Shown here piece after piece: positions 8,749 through 16,977 of a stretch of DNA of 64,000 bases. Positions within the stretch are counted from its first letter, which is position 1; every line of letters starts with the position of its first letter. The DNA is taken from the NCBI RefSeq assembly GCF_000385135.1, contig NZ_ARQM01000010.1, positions 806,001 through 870,000 on the forward strand. The letters are read 5' to 3'. The notes under the pieces are model-generated. The model did no database searches. It had not been told where the DNA came from and saw only the letters and a list, made by a program, of their open reading frames with translations. The DNA comes from Promicromonospora sukumoe 327MFSha3.1. GTDB taxonomy: Bacteria > Actinomycetota > Actinomycetes > Actinomycetales > Cellulomonadaceae. The translations under genes were made by a program, and so were the position numbers.

Positions 8749-8858
8749 ATTGGGCCGAAGTCATTGGGCCGAAGTCATTGGGCCGAAGTCATTGGGCCGA
8801 AGTCGAGTGGGCCGAAGTCGAGTGGGCCGAAGTCGAGTGGGCTGAAGTCGAGTGGGCC
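8749..8858 (+). repeat. Tandem array sharing GGCCGAAGTC with the adjacent palindrome
   Basis: Four exact 14-bp units ATTGGGCCGAAGTC (8749-8762, 8763-8776, 8777-8790, 8791-8804) are followed by 15-bp units GAGTGGGCCGAAGTC at 8805-8819 and 8820-8834, one with a C-to-T change at 8835-8849, and a partial unit at 8850-8858. The units have no spacers, so this is not a CRISPR. Together with the palindrome it fills most of the gene-free stretch 8656-8956. Confidence 0.92.
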
Positions 8859-8956
8859 TGTCCTGCCAGCACTATTGCGGTTAGAGTCAGTAACGGCCCG
8901 CCCGCGGGCCCGGTCGCTCAATGCCGAGCGCCCGAGGACCTCACCGAGGAGATCCG

Positions 8957-10408
8957 ATGCCGCTCGTCAACGACTCGCACGCCTCGTCCGCGCCCTCGCC
9001 CTCGCCAGCCGAGCCGTCCGGTGTCCCGCCAGCAGGCCCGCCCGCCGACCCGCTCGCGCCGCCGGTTTCCGGGCCGCCCGCCGCGCCGAACCGGGTGTCA
9101 TTCGCAGCACCCGACCCCGGCCGTCGCCGGGCCAGGCTCCGCTGGGCCGCGGTCGTCGCCGCCCTGACCGTGCTGGCCCTTCCTGCGGTGGCCGCCGTCC
9201 CGGCCTCGGCGGACGAGTCACCCGCCCCCGCCGACCTCTTCGCTCAGGCCGACCAGCCCGCCCCGGCCCCGAGCACCACCAGCCCCTCCAGCCCCTCCGA
9301 CGTCCCCGACGTCCCCGTGATCCCCAACCGGGCCGTGCCGCTCGACGACTTCTACACCCCACCCACCCCGCTCCCGGACGGCGCGGACGGCGCGATCGTG
9401 CGGTGGCGCGAGGAGCCCCGGCAGCTCACCGCCCGCAACTACCTGGTGATGTACCACTCGACCAACGCGACCGGGCAGGACATCCCGGTGACCGGCCGGG
9501 TGCTGGTGCCGACCACGCCGTGGCGGGGTGAGGGTCCGCGGCCGATCGTCTCCGTGGCGAGCGGTACGCGCGGCGTCGGCGACACGTGCGCGCCGTCGCG
9601 CTGGCTCGACTACGAGCGGCCGTTCATCGAGCCGATGCTGCTGGCCGGCTGGGCCGTGGTGGTGACCGACTACGAGGGGCTCGGCACCCCGGGCGGGCAC
9701 ACCTACGTGGTGGGCCAGTCCGAGGGGCGCACCGTCATCGACATGGTGCGGGCCGCGACGAACCTCGAGGCCGCGGGGCTGGAGGCCGGCGGCAAGGTCG
9801 CGTTCTCCGGGTACTCGCAGGGCGGCGGGGGCGCGATGTGGGCGGGCGAGCTCCAGCCCGAGTACGCGCCCGAGCTGGACCTGGTCGGCGTCGCGGCGGG
9901 CGGCGTGCCCGCCGACCTGACCGAGGTCGCCGACGGGCTCGACGGGAAGGTCGGGTTCGGGTTCCTCCTGTTCGCGGCCTACGGGCTCGACGCCGCCTAC
10001 CCGGAGCTGGACCTCGAGTCCTACCTGAACGAACGCGGCCGCGAGACCTACGAGCGCGAGAAGGACGCGTGCGTCGAGGCCACGCTGCCGCACGCGTTCC
10101 AGGACATCGGCATGTTCACGACGACGAACCCGCTGCGGTCGCCGCAGTGGCAGGCGAGGCTGGACGAGAACCGGCTCGGCGCCAACCCGCCCGACGTCCC
10201 GATCCGGCTCTTCCACGGCACGCTCGACGAGATCGTCGCCCCGGGCCAGGCGCGCGCCCTGCGGGACGAGTACTGCGCGGCGGGCGCGGAGGTCCAGTGG
10301 GAGTGGCACCTCGGCGAGCACGTCTCGACGATGGTGACCGGGGCGCCCGGCGTCATCGCGTTCCTCGACCGGAGGTTCGAGGACCGGCCCTTCCTGGGGC
10401 ACTGCTGA
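8957..10408 (+). CDS. Secreted lipase/esterase of the secretory lipase (LIP) family
   Basis: 483 residues. A 60-residue Ser/Pro/Ala-rich n-region and a hydrophobic core (WAAVVAALTVLALPAVAAV) form a signal peptide ending near ASADE. A Pro/Ser linker precedes an alpha/beta hydrolase domain. The nucleophile elbow GYSQGGG puts Ser287 at the active site. FHGTLDEIVAPGQARAL should carry the acidic residue and HLGEHVSTM the histidine. The layout matches bacterial members of the LIP family of triacylglycerol lipases. ATG 8957 follows GAGGAGA by 4-5 bases. Earlier in-frame codons read into low-complexity sequence. Confidence 0.85.
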   Translation: MPLVNDSHASSAPSPSPAEPSGVPPAGPPADPLAPPVSGPPAAPNRVSFAAPDPGRRRARLRWAAVVAALTVLALPAVAAVPASADESPAPADLFAQADQPAPAPSTTSPSSPSDVPDVPVIPNRAVPLDDFYTPPTPLPDGADGAIVRWREEPRQLTARNYLVMYHSTNATGQDIPVTGRVLVPTTPWRGEGPRPIVSVASGTRGVGDTCAPSRWLDYERPFIEPMLLAGWAVVVTDYEGLGTPGGHTYVVGQSEGRTVIDMVRAATNLEAAGLEAGGKVAFSGYSQGGGGAMWAGELQPEYAPELDLVGVAAGGVPADLTEVADGLDGKVGFGFLLFAAYGLDAAYPELDLESYLNERGRETYEREKDACVEATLPHAFQDIGMFTTTNPLRSPQWQARLDENRLGANPPDVPIRLFHGTLDEIVAPGQARALRDEYCAAGAEVQWEWHLGEHVSTMVTGAPGVIAFLDRRFEDRPFLGHC

Positions 10409-10450
10409 GATAGCAAAGCCCCAGGTGAGGGGCACATTTTGACCAAGATG

Positions 10451-10482
10451 CGACGGGCCCGGGGTGATCCCCGGGCCCGTCG
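10451..10482 (+). terminator. Terminator after the lipase gene
   Basis: A perfect 14-bp stem (10451-10464 with 10469-10482) with a TGAT loop isolates the lipase gene from the T7SS locus. Confidence 0.85.
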
Positions 10483-10560
10483 TCGCTGCGCCGCGTGCCG
10501 TTTCCCGGCTGTTCACGCGAGCGTCGCCGTCCGGTTAGTCCGGTTGATCACGATTACTGC

Positions 10561-10582
10561 GTACGTGAGTCGTACGTGAGTC
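10561..10582 (+). repeat. Direct 11-bp repeat upstream of the T7SS locus
   Basis: GTACGTGAGTC occurs twice in tandem (10561-10571, 10572-10582), about 40 bases before the first T7SS start codon and 78 bases after the lipase terminator. It is in the right place for a regulatory site, but no regulator is identified. Confidence 0.6.
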
Positions 10583-10621
10583 GTCCAACGCACCAGCAAC
10601 TGACGAGCGAGGGGTTCTGTC

Positions 10622-10918
10622 ATGGCCAACATCAATGTGACCTTCCAGCAGATGGAGGACGCTTCCCAGCGCATGAAGCAGGAGGCGGACGACATGCAGC
10701 ACAAGCTGGACCAGCTGCGGTCGATGGTCGACAACCTGGTTCAGGACGGCTACGTGACGGACAAGTCCTCCAAGCGCTTCGACGAGTCCTACAAGGAGCT
10801 CGACAAGGGTGGCAAGCAGGTCATGGAGGGTCTCAACGGCATCGGCGAGTACCTCAAGCAGGCCGCCGAGGCGCTCCGCAAGACCGACGAAGAGCTCGCG
10901 AACGCCCTGAACAAGTAG
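10622..10918 (+). CDS. WXG100-like (EsxA-type) protein A1
   Basis: 98 residues, almost all helical and highly charged, with two helices around a turn at NLVQDGYVTDKSSKRF. Length and helix-turn-helix layout match WXG100 proteins, small substrates and adaptors of type VII secretion. The central W-x-G is replaced here by DGYVTD, a variant seen in some actinobacterial Esx proteins. It is followed 4 bases later by WXG100-like B1, the usual arrangement for an Esx heterodimer. The protein is identical to A2 at 14250. GAGGGG lies 8-9 bases before the ATG. It opens the locus after a terminator and is probably the first gene of the operon. Confidence 0.87.
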   Translation: MANINVTFQQMEDASQRMKQEADDMQHKLDQLRSMVDNLVQDGYVTDKSSKRFDESYKELDKGGKQVMEGLNGIGEYLKQAAEALRKTDEELANALNK

Positions 10919-10922
10919 TCCC

Positions 10923-11204
10923 ATGGCCGACCTGGTAGTCACGTCGGTCGCCGTCGACGACGCCGCCACGCAGCTGGCGGCGATCGTCGACGAGTTCAAG
11001 AACATGGGAAAGCTGTGGGAGGACGGCACCGTCTGGGGTCACGACACCGTCAAGAAGGCCATGGACGACTTCGTCGAGGACTGGTGGGTCAAGCGGGAAA
11101 AGCTGACCACCAACCTCTCGGACCTGCAGAAGAAGATGGAGCAGGCCGCGGAGCAGTGGAACAACCTGGAGATCGAGCTCGCGGCGTCGTTCGACGAGCA
11201 GTAG
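10923..11204 (+). CDS. WXG100-like protein B1, partner of A1
   Basis: 93 residues. A helical protein with a central TVWGHDTVKKAMDDFVEDWW, giving a W-G turn like the WXG hairpin, and a long C-terminal helix ending LAASFDEQ. It starts 4 bases after A1 and ends 10 bases before the C1 gene, so it is probably the heterodimer partner of A1. It matches B2 (14554) at about 65% by eye, with the core WWVKREKL shared exactly. No clear YxxxD/E secretion motif is visible at the C-terminus. Confidence 0.8.
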   Translation: MADLVVTSVAVDDAATQLAAIVDEFKNMGKLWEDGTVWGHDTVKKAMDDFVEDWWVKREKLTTNLSDLQKKMEQAAEQWNNLEIELAASFDEQ

Positions 11205-11214
11205 GAGGACGACG

Positions 11215-12651
11215 ATGGGCGACACCCGGGCCGGGGAATGGCATCTGCTCGACTACGACTCCGACCCCGTCCCGGCCGACGTGGCCGGGCTGGACCCGGT
11301 GATCAAGCACTACGAGGACATCGCGCTGGCGATGTCCACGCAGGCCAAGCTGCTCAAGAAGATCGGCGACGGCGACGAGACCCTGCTCAAGGGCAAGGCC
11401 GCCGACGCGATGCGCAAGCGCTCCCGGGAGAGTGCGGAGGCGCTGAACAAGGCGTCCGGCCGGTACGACGACATCCGGGACGCGCTGAAGACCTTCCGGC
11501 CCGAGCTGGAGTACGCGCGCTCGGAGACGGCCCTCGCCCTGACGGCGGCCCAGGACGCGGCCGCCGCCCAGCGGGGTGCCGAGGGGCTGCCCGACCCGGT
11601 GAACGCCGACCGGCCGGACGACGCCCCGCCGCTGACCGACAAGGAGAAGCGGGAGTCGGAGAGCCGCACCGGCAAGATCAACGAGGCCAAGGGTGACCTG
11701 GAGGCGGCAAAGGCCAAGGCACGCGCCGCCATGGTCCGGTTCGACGCCGCGGCCACCGCCGCGGCGAACAAGATCCGCGAGAACTGGGCCGACGACGGCC
11801 TGCACCACAGCGGCTGGGAAGCGTTCCTGCACAAGCTGAACAAGTTCCTCAAGAAGCTGATCGAGATCCTGATGTACATCGGGATGGCGCTGGCGGTGCT
11901 GAGCATCCTGATACCCGGGCTGAACGTGCTGACGCTGCTGAGCGTGGTGGCCACCGTGGTCTCGGTGGCGGCCAGCTTCATCCTGGCGATCCAGGGGGAG
12001 GGGAGCTGGCTCAGCGTCATCATCGGCGTGCTCAGCCTCGGCCTGATCGGCGTGGCCGCGAAGATGGCGAGCTCCCTCAAGGGCATCCAGGCCTCGCTGC
12101 TGGCCAAGGGCGCCGGTTCCTTCGGCACCCAGAACCGGCAGCTCCAGTTCCTGCTCCGCGACCGCGAGTGGCTGCGCAGGATGGTCGACATCGGCCGCAG
12201 CCCGGAGCTGACCCGCCGGATCAACGACCTCACGATCACGCTGGGACCGCTGGGCCGGAACCTGCGCGGCTGGCAGGACTTCGCGGGCAAGACCAGCGTC
12301 TCGCCAGGCTGGTGGCAGGTCTTCACCAACCCGAAGTACTTCGCCACGGACCTCAGCCGGCTCATGGACCGCCTCGGCGGCGGCACCTGGCGCTGGGACC
12401 GCCTGATCGGCATCAGCGACATCAAGGACGTGCAGAAGATCACCTCGGCGCTCGGCCAGATCGGCGTCACCGGCTTCACGATCAAGCCCTGGATGTACAT
12501 CGGCCCGATCTCGTACACCTTCGGGTGGGCCATGCGGCCGTTCAGCCTGATCAACCCGTCCAACTTCAACCCGACGGACCCGCGCTGGAGCCTCGACGGC
12601 TGGCGGGACGCCGACTACAGCGGCCTCTACGGGGAGAACCCGGTCCTATGA
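11215..12651 (+). CDS. T7SS-signal membrane/effector-like protein C1
   Basis: 478 residues. Residues 1-140 resemble the T7SS_signal type of N-terminus: WHLLDYDSDPVPADVAG, then a helical LKKIGDGDETLLKGKAADAM segment. An Ala/Lys-rich coiled region runs to about 210. Two to three hydrophobic helices (about 216-285, with YIGMALAVLSILIPGLNVL) follow, then a roughly 190-residue domain I do not recognise, ending GLYGENPVL. Such signals usually sit on polymorphic toxins or other exported proteins. The C-terminus has no recognised toxin fold, so effector status is inference. GGAGG precedes the ATG; the last bases overlap D1 (ATGA). Confidence 0.7.
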   Translation: MGDTRAGEWHLLDYDSDPVPADVAGLDPVIKHYEDIALAMSTQAKLLKKIGDGDETLLKGKAADAMRKRSRESAEALNKASGRYDDIRDALKTFRPELEYARSETALALTAAQDAAAAQRGAEGLPDPVNADRPDDAPPLTDKEKRESESRTGKINEAKGDLEAAKAKARAAMVRFDAAATAAANKIRENWADDGLHHSGWEAFLHKLNKFLKKLIEILMYIGMALAVLSILIPGLNVLTLLSVVATVVSVAASFILAIQGEGSWLSVIIGVLSLGLIGVAAKMASSLKGIQASLLAKGAGSFGTQNRQLQFLLRDREWLRRMVDIGRSPELTRRINDLTITLGPLGRNLRGWQDFAGKTSVSPGWWQVFTNPKYFATDLSRLMDRLGGGTWRWDRLIGISDIKDVQKITSALGQIGVTGFTIKPWMYIGPISYTFGWAMRPFSLINPSNFNPTDPRWSLDGWRDADYSGLYGENPVL

Positions 12652-13496
12652 CCACACCGAGCACAGCGGGTACGCCGAGCACGCCGGTTACGCCGACGAC
12701 GCCGGGCACGCCGACCGCACCGGGGACGCCGACAACGCCGGGCACGGTGCCCGCACCCGGCCTGCCCGGCTGGACCTGGCGGGTCGAGCCGCCGGACAAC
12801 TGGATCGTGGTCCCGGCGCTCGCCACCGAGGGCGCCGAGGACGTCGCGGCCTGGGAGCGGGAGGCACTCGGCGCGGTGCGGGCGTCGCTCCGGACGCAGT
12901 ACGACGCCGACGCCCTCGGCCTCCCGGCCGAGGACGACGAGCCGACGGCACCCGCCAAGTCCGTCGAGCACCCCGAGCACCCCGCGCCCGGCGTCGTCGA
13001 GCCCGCCGAGCCCATCGAGCTCGACGACGCCGGGCGCGCCGCGCTCGACCGGGCCGCCGCGGAGTCCGTGGCCAACCTGCGGGCGTTCGCCGACGGGATG
13101 GCGGCCGACGGCCACCGGGTCGTCGCGGCGCTCGGCGTGCTGGGCCGCGGCCCGGTGCCGGTGCTCGTCGCCGTGGGCGCGAGCGACCCGGCCGACCCGG
13201 ACGACGGCCTGCTGGCCGCGCTCGGCGCTACCGGCGGCAACCCGGTCAGCCCGCCGACCGTCGAGTACCCCGACCTGCCCGACGGCGACGGGGTGCGGGT
13301 GACCCGCCTCGACGTCGGCGGGTTCTCCGGGGGTGGCTGGCTCAGCATCGGCCTCGGCCGGCGCACCGAGCACGACGACGTCGTGGTGGACACCGTGCTC
13401 GTGTGGCGGTCCCAGGACCTGATGCTCGGCGCCGCGATGCTGGAGCTGCTCGACGAGCTCCTGCCCGCGGTGCACGTCGTCCGGACCGCGGCATGA
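12648..13496 (+). CDS. T7SS cassette protein D1, unknown family
   Basis: 282 residues. A Thr/Pro-rich tail of about 35 residues opens the protein, built of TPTTPGTP-type repeats. The domain then opens with WTWRVEPPDNWIVVPAL. A second acidic Pro/Glu linker lies near 95-125. The C-terminal part contains LGATGGNPVSPPTVEYPDLP, GDGVRVTRLDV and SIGLGRRTEHDDVVVDTVLV. No signal peptide or membrane segment is visible, so it is probably cytoplasmic. It shares this second part strongly with D2. The start overlaps C1 (ATGA) and its end overlaps E1 (ATGA), which implies coupled, stoichiometric synthesis. A chaperone or immunity role for C1 is my guess from position. Confidence 0.75.
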   Translation: MTTPSTAGTPSTPVTPTTPGTPTAPGTPTTPGTVPAPGLPGWTWRVEPPDNWIVVPALATEGAEDVAAWEREALGAVRASLRTQYDADALGLPAEDDEPTAPAKSVEHPEHPAPGVVEPAEPIELDDAGRAALDRAAAESVANLRAFADGMAADGHRVVAALGVLGRGPVPVLVAVGASDPADPDDGLLAALGATGGNPVSPPTVEYPDLPDGDGVRVTRLDVGGFSGGGWLSIGLGRRTEHDDVVVDTVLVWRSQDLMLGAAMLELLDELLPAVHVVRTAA

Positions 13497-14164
13497 CCGG
13501 CGTCGTGCCCGAGGCCGTGCCCGGGGCGCAGCCGGGTCGGAAGCCCACCGACGTGTGGGCCTTCCTGCTGCCACCGGGCTGGGCGCGGTTCCCCACGGGC
13601 CCGGAGCGCAAGGACGAGCTTGACGACGCGATCGAGCACGTCGTCGCCGGCGCGCTGCCGGACCAGGCCCCGGCGCTCCGGGACTCCCTCCGCGCCACCT
13701 TCGTGGGCGCCGGGACCCCCGGCGTCGTCTACCTCCCGACCGAACCCGTCGCGGGGATGGCCGTGCCGGCGTCGATCACCGAGACGGAGATCCTGGGGGA
13801 CCGGAGGGCGGACCCGGCCGTGGTCGCGGCGGACGTGCTGGGCACCGGCTACACGGTGAGCGGGCCCGTCGACCTGGACGGACGTCCGGGTGCGCGGCTG
13901 ACGAACACGGTGCACGATGTGCACCGTGAGGGCGACCGCCCGACGGTCTCCACGCGTCAGGTCGTGTACGTCGTCTCGCGGGACGCGGACGACGGCGACT
14001 GGCTGGTCCTCACCTTCAGCACCAGCTGGAGCAGCCGGGGCACCGAGCGGCTGGCCGAGACCCTGGTCGAGTTCTTCGACGCGGTGATGGCCACGTTCCG
14101 CTGGCGCGGCCCCGGTGCGGACCCCGTACACCTGCCCGAACGAAGGGTCCCGGGATCGGTGTGA
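13493..14164 (+). CDS. T7SS cassette protein E1, unknown family
   Basis: 223 residues, soluble, no signal peptide. The signature TDVWAFLLPPGWARFPTGPE opens the domain. VVYLPTEPVAGMAVPASIT, STRQVVYVVSRD and WLVLTFSTSW are shared with E2, and both copies end LPERxVPGS. The fold is likely alpha/beta; I cannot assign a family. It overlaps D1 by 4 bases. The spacing and conservation of the D-E pair in both cassettes suggest that D and E act together on the C protein or on the Esx pair, in the way EspG or EsaA-associated chaperones serve other T7SSs. That is analogy, not homology. Confidence 0.75.
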   Translation: MTGVVPEAVPGAQPGRKPTDVWAFLLPPGWARFPTGPERKDELDDAIEHVVAGALPDQAPALRDSLRATFVGAGTPGVVYLPTEPVAGMAVPASITETEILGDRRADPAVVAADVLGTGYTVSGPVDLDGRPGARLTNTVHDVHREGDRPTVSTRQVVYVVSRDADDGDWLVLTFSTSWSSRGTERLAETLVEFFDAVMATFRWRGPGADPVHLPERRVPGSV

Positions 14165-14249
14165 GGGATCACCCGTAGATTCACCCCGGGGGTGTCCGGT
14201 TCATGTACGATCGCCCTGTTTTCCACGAGGCAACCCGAGAGGACCGATC

Positions 14250-14546
14250 ATGGCCAACATCAATGTGACCTTCCAGCAGATGGAGGACGCTTCCCAGCGC
14301 ATGAAGCAGGAGGCCGACGACATGCAGCACAAGCTGGACCAGCTGCGGTCGATGGTCGACAACCTGGTTCAGGACGGCTATGTCACGGACAAGTCCTCCA
14401 AGCGCTTCGACGAGTCCTACAAGGAGCTCGACAAGGGTGGCAAGCAGGTCATGGAGGGTCTCAACGGCATCGGCGAGTACCTCAAGCAGGCCGCCGAGGC
14501 GCTGCGCAAGACCGACGAGGAACTCGCCAACGCGCTGAACAAGTAG
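14250..14546 (+). CDS. WXG100-like (EsxA-type) protein A2, identical to A1
   Basis: 98 residues, identical at every position to A1. The genes differ at 8 of 297 bases, all third-position synonymous changes, and five of these fall in the last 60 bases. The flanking sequence is unrelated. GAGAGGA lies 5-6 bases before the ATG. An 85-base spacer separates it from E1, enough for a second promoter (TACGAT at about 14207 is a possible -10). Identical protein with silent drift implies strong purifying selection or repeated gene conversion, as expected of one carrier shared by two substrate sets. Confidence 0.87.
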   Translation: MANINVTFQQMEDASQRMKQEADDMQHKLDQLRSMVDNLVQDGYVTDKSSKRFDESYKELDKGGKQVMEGLNGIGEYLKQAAEALRKTDEELANALNK

Positions 14547-14553
14547 TCGTCGG

Positions 14554-14838
14554 ATGGCTGACCTCGTCGTCACCTCCATCGCCGTCGACGACGCTGCGGA
14601 GCAGCTGAAGTCGGTCCTCAACGAGCTCGAGAACATGAAAGAGCTCTGGGACGGCGGCGATATCTGGGGTCACAAGACGGTGAAGAACGCCATGGGCGAC
14701 TTCGTCGAAAGCTGGTGGGTCAAGCGGGAGAAGCTCCAGGACAACCTCAAGGACCTCCAGGGAAAGATGGAGACGGCCGCGGAGACCTGGAACGACACCG
14801 AGATCGAGCTGGAGAAGTCGCTGACGCCCGACAAGTAG
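14554..14838 (+). CDS. WXG100-like protein B2, partner of A2
   Basis: 94 residues, the second-cassette counterpart of B1. It keeps MADLVVTS, the W-G turn in DIWGHKTVKNAMGDF, the SWWVKREKL helix and a charged C-terminal helix, but differs in the helix faces before the turn (LKSVLNELENMKELW). It begins 7 bases after A2. Since A1 and A2 are identical, any cassette-specific pairing must come from differences in B, C, D or E. Confidence 0.8.
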   Translation: MADLVVTSIAVDDAAEQLKSVLNELENMKELWDGGDIWGHKTVKNAMGDFVESWWVKREKLQDNLKDLQGKMETAAETWNDTEIELEKSLTPDK

Positions 14839-14896
14839 GGCTGACCCCGGCACGACCCGAAGACACAACCGACCAGCGCGACCCTGAGGAGACTGG

Positions 14897-16273
14897 ATGA
14901 GCGCCGCCCGCGTGGGTGAGTGGCATCTGCTGGACTACGACGACGACCCTGTGCCGGCCGAGGCGTCCGGTCTGGACGCGGTGATCAAGCACTACAAAGA
15001 GATCACCGAGATGATGACCACGCAGGCGGCGCTCCTCAAGAAGATCGGCGACGGCGACGAGACCCTGCTCAAGGGCGAGGCCGCCGACGCCATGCGCAAG
15101 CGCGCACGGGAGAGCCACGAGGCGCTGGGCAAGGCCGCCGGCCGCTACGAGGACGTGCACGCCGCGCTCGTGGCGTACCGCCCGGAGCTGGAGACGGCGC
15201 GCTCGGAGACGGGCAAGGCCCTGACGATGGCCGAGGACGCGGCCGCCGCCCGCAAGGGCGCCGAGGGCCTGCCCGACCCGGTGAACGAGGACCGGCCGGA
15301 CGACGCGCCGCCCCTGACCACCGAGCAGAAGAACGAGTCCCAGAACCGCGCGGACAAGATCTCGACCGCGAACGGTGAGCTGGAGGCGGCCAAGACCAAG
15401 GCCCGCAACGCCATGACCGCCCTGGACACGGCCGCCTCGGCGGCCGCGACCAAGATCAAGGAGAACTGGGGCGAGGACGGCCTGAACCACACGTGGCAGG
15501 AGAAGCTCCGCCACAACTTCATGAAGTTCCTCAAGGGCCTCGTCGAGATCCTGGGCTGGATCGGCATGGCGCTCGCGGTGCTGGCGATGATCATCCCAGG
15601 ACTCGGTGTGCTCGCCTGGGTGGCGCTCGGCGTCGCGGTGGTGGGCCTGCTCGGCTCCATCGTGCTCGCCGCCACCGGCGAGGAGAGCTGGATGGGCGTG
15701 GTCTGGGGCGCCATCGGCGTGATCACCGCCGTCGCCGGCCTCGCCGTCGCCAAGGTGATCGGCGCCGCCGTCAAGGCCTCGAAGGCCGCGTCCCAGTCGG
15801 CCACGGCGATCCGGATGAACGACCTGTCGCGGATCGCGGAGCGCATGGCGGTCTTCCGGAACAACATCGACGGCCCGTTCAGCGCGTTCGCGCTGAACCG
15901 CGTGCTGTCCGGCGGGCTCAAGATCAGCGAGAACCTGACGAGCCTGTCCAAGCTCCAGAACCTGCTGAAGATCAACCCGGGCGCGTGGAAGATCCCCTCG
16001 TTCACCGGGGCCATCGGCATCGGCGGCATCAAGCAGCTCGGCGCGATCAACGCCGCCCTCGACGGCCTGAAGATCACCGGGATCACCGGCGGCTTCGTCA
16101 AGCCGTGGGTGTACGTCCTGGGCTCCGGCAGCTGGTTCACCGGCTTCGTCTCGGGCGCGTGGAGCACCGGCGTGCCGGCGTCGTCGTTCGGTGACGACCT
16201 CCGGGAGAACTTCACCGGCACGACCGACTGGGAGTACAACCACATCACGACCGGAGCCGGGGAGCCGATCTAG
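14897..16273 (+). CDS. T7SS-signal membrane/effector-like protein C2
   Basis: 458 residues, paralogue of C1. The N-terminus has WHLLDYDDDPVPAEASG and LLKKIGDGDETLLKGEAAD. The acidic linker GLPDPVNEDRPDDAPPLT is almost the same as in C1. The hydrophobic block (about 215-290) contains WIGMALAVLAMIIPGLGVL. Similarity fades in the last 150 residues, which end HITTGAGEPI. Same signal and membrane hairpin with a changed C-terminus is the pattern of polymorphic secreted proteins, though two copies cannot prove it. A GAGGAG lies 6-7 bases upstream. The stop codon shares one base with the GTG of D2. Confidence 0.7.
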   Translation: MSAARVGEWHLLDYDDDPVPAEASGLDAVIKHYKEITEMMTTQAALLKKIGDGDETLLKGEAADAMRKRARESHEALGKAAGRYEDVHAALVAYRPELETARSETGKALTMAEDAAAARKGAEGLPDPVNEDRPDDAPPLTTEQKNESQNRADKISTANGELEAAKTKARNAMTALDTAASAAATKIKENWGEDGLNHTWQEKLRHNFMKFLKGLVEILGWIGMALAVLAMIIPGLGVLAWVALGVAVVGLLGSIVLAATGEESWMGVVWGAIGVITAVAGLAVAKVIGAAVKASKAASQSATAIRMNDLSRIAERMAVFRNNIDGPFSAFALNRVLSGGLKISENLTSLSKLQNLLKINPGAWKIPSFTGAIGIGGIKQLGAINAALDGLKITGITGGFVKPWVYVLGSGSWFTGFVSGAWSTGVPASSFGDDLRENFTGTTDWEYNHITTGAGEPI

Positions 16274-16977
16274 TGAGCGAGAGCAGCGCACCCGGTGCGG
16301 CGGAGGGCACGGTCACGGCCGCCGGCCGGGACTGGGCGTGGACCATCGACGAGGTGGAGGGCTGGACGGCGGTGCCGTCCAGCGCGGACCCGGCCGAGGT
16401 CGTGCGCGAGTGGCACGACCAGGTCGTCGCGGCGGTGCTCGCCTCGGTCGAGCCCACGATGGACCAGATGATCGACCTGGGCGTGCCCGTCTCGGACGCC
16501 GACCGGGAGCTGATGCACCGGAACGTCGCCGAGTCGGTGACGAACCTCGTGGCGTTCGCCGACCAGGTCGCGCCCGACGCGCGGGTCGCCGCGCTGGTCG
16601 GCCTCCAGGACCGCGGCCCGGTGCCCGTGCTGGTCAGCGTCGCGCTCAGCGAGCCCGGCGCCGAGGACGACACCCTCATGCAGGTGCTGGGCGCCACGGG
16701 CGGCAACCCCGTGAACCCGCCGAACATCGAGTACCTCGACCTGCCCGACGGCGACGGCATCCGGGTCACCCGGACGGAGCTCGACCCGGACAACGCCGAG
16801 GTGTGGCTGAGCGTCGGCCTCGGCCGGCGCACCGAGCACGCGGACGCCGTGGTCGACACCGTGCTGCTGTGGCGTACGCAGGACATCATCATCGCCGAGG
16901 CGGTGGGGGCGGCGCTGGACGAGCTGCTGCCCGCCGTCCGGATCACTCGGGGCGAACAGACTCGGAGCGGAACATGA
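16273..16977 (+). CDS. T7SS cassette protein D2, unknown family
   Basis: 234 residues, paralogue of D1 without its Thr/Pro tail and central acidic linker. Shared landmarks are DWAWTIDEVEGWTAVPSSAD, RGPVPVLVSVAL, LGATGGNPVNPPNIEYLDLP and SVGLGRRTEHADAVVDTVLL. There is no signal peptide or membrane helix. It starts with GTG overlapping the C2 stop by one base, and its own stop overlaps the ATG of E2. Its shortness relative to D1 shows that the low-complexity parts of D1 are dispensable additions. Confidence 0.75.
   Translation: MSESSAPGAAEGTVTAAGRDWAWTIDEVEGWTAVPSSADPAEVVREWHDQVVAAVLASVEPTMDQMIDLGVPVSDADRELMHRNVAESVTNLVAFADQVAPDARVAALVGLQDRGPVPVLVSVALSEPGAEDDTLMQVLGATGGNPVNPPNIEYLDLPDGDGIRVTRTELDPDNAEVWLSVGLGRRTEHADAVVDTVLLWRTQDIIIAEAVGAALDELLPAVRITRGEQTRSGT

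Noticed and set aside
8749-8858. CRISPR array
   Set aside because: Units are directly adjacent with no spacers, and no cas gene is present. The same reasoning excludes the arrays at 36282 and 57529.
10622-10918. Assembly duplication explaining the identical WXG100 proteins
   Set aside because: The two genes differ at eight bases and have unrelated flanks, so they are real separate copies.
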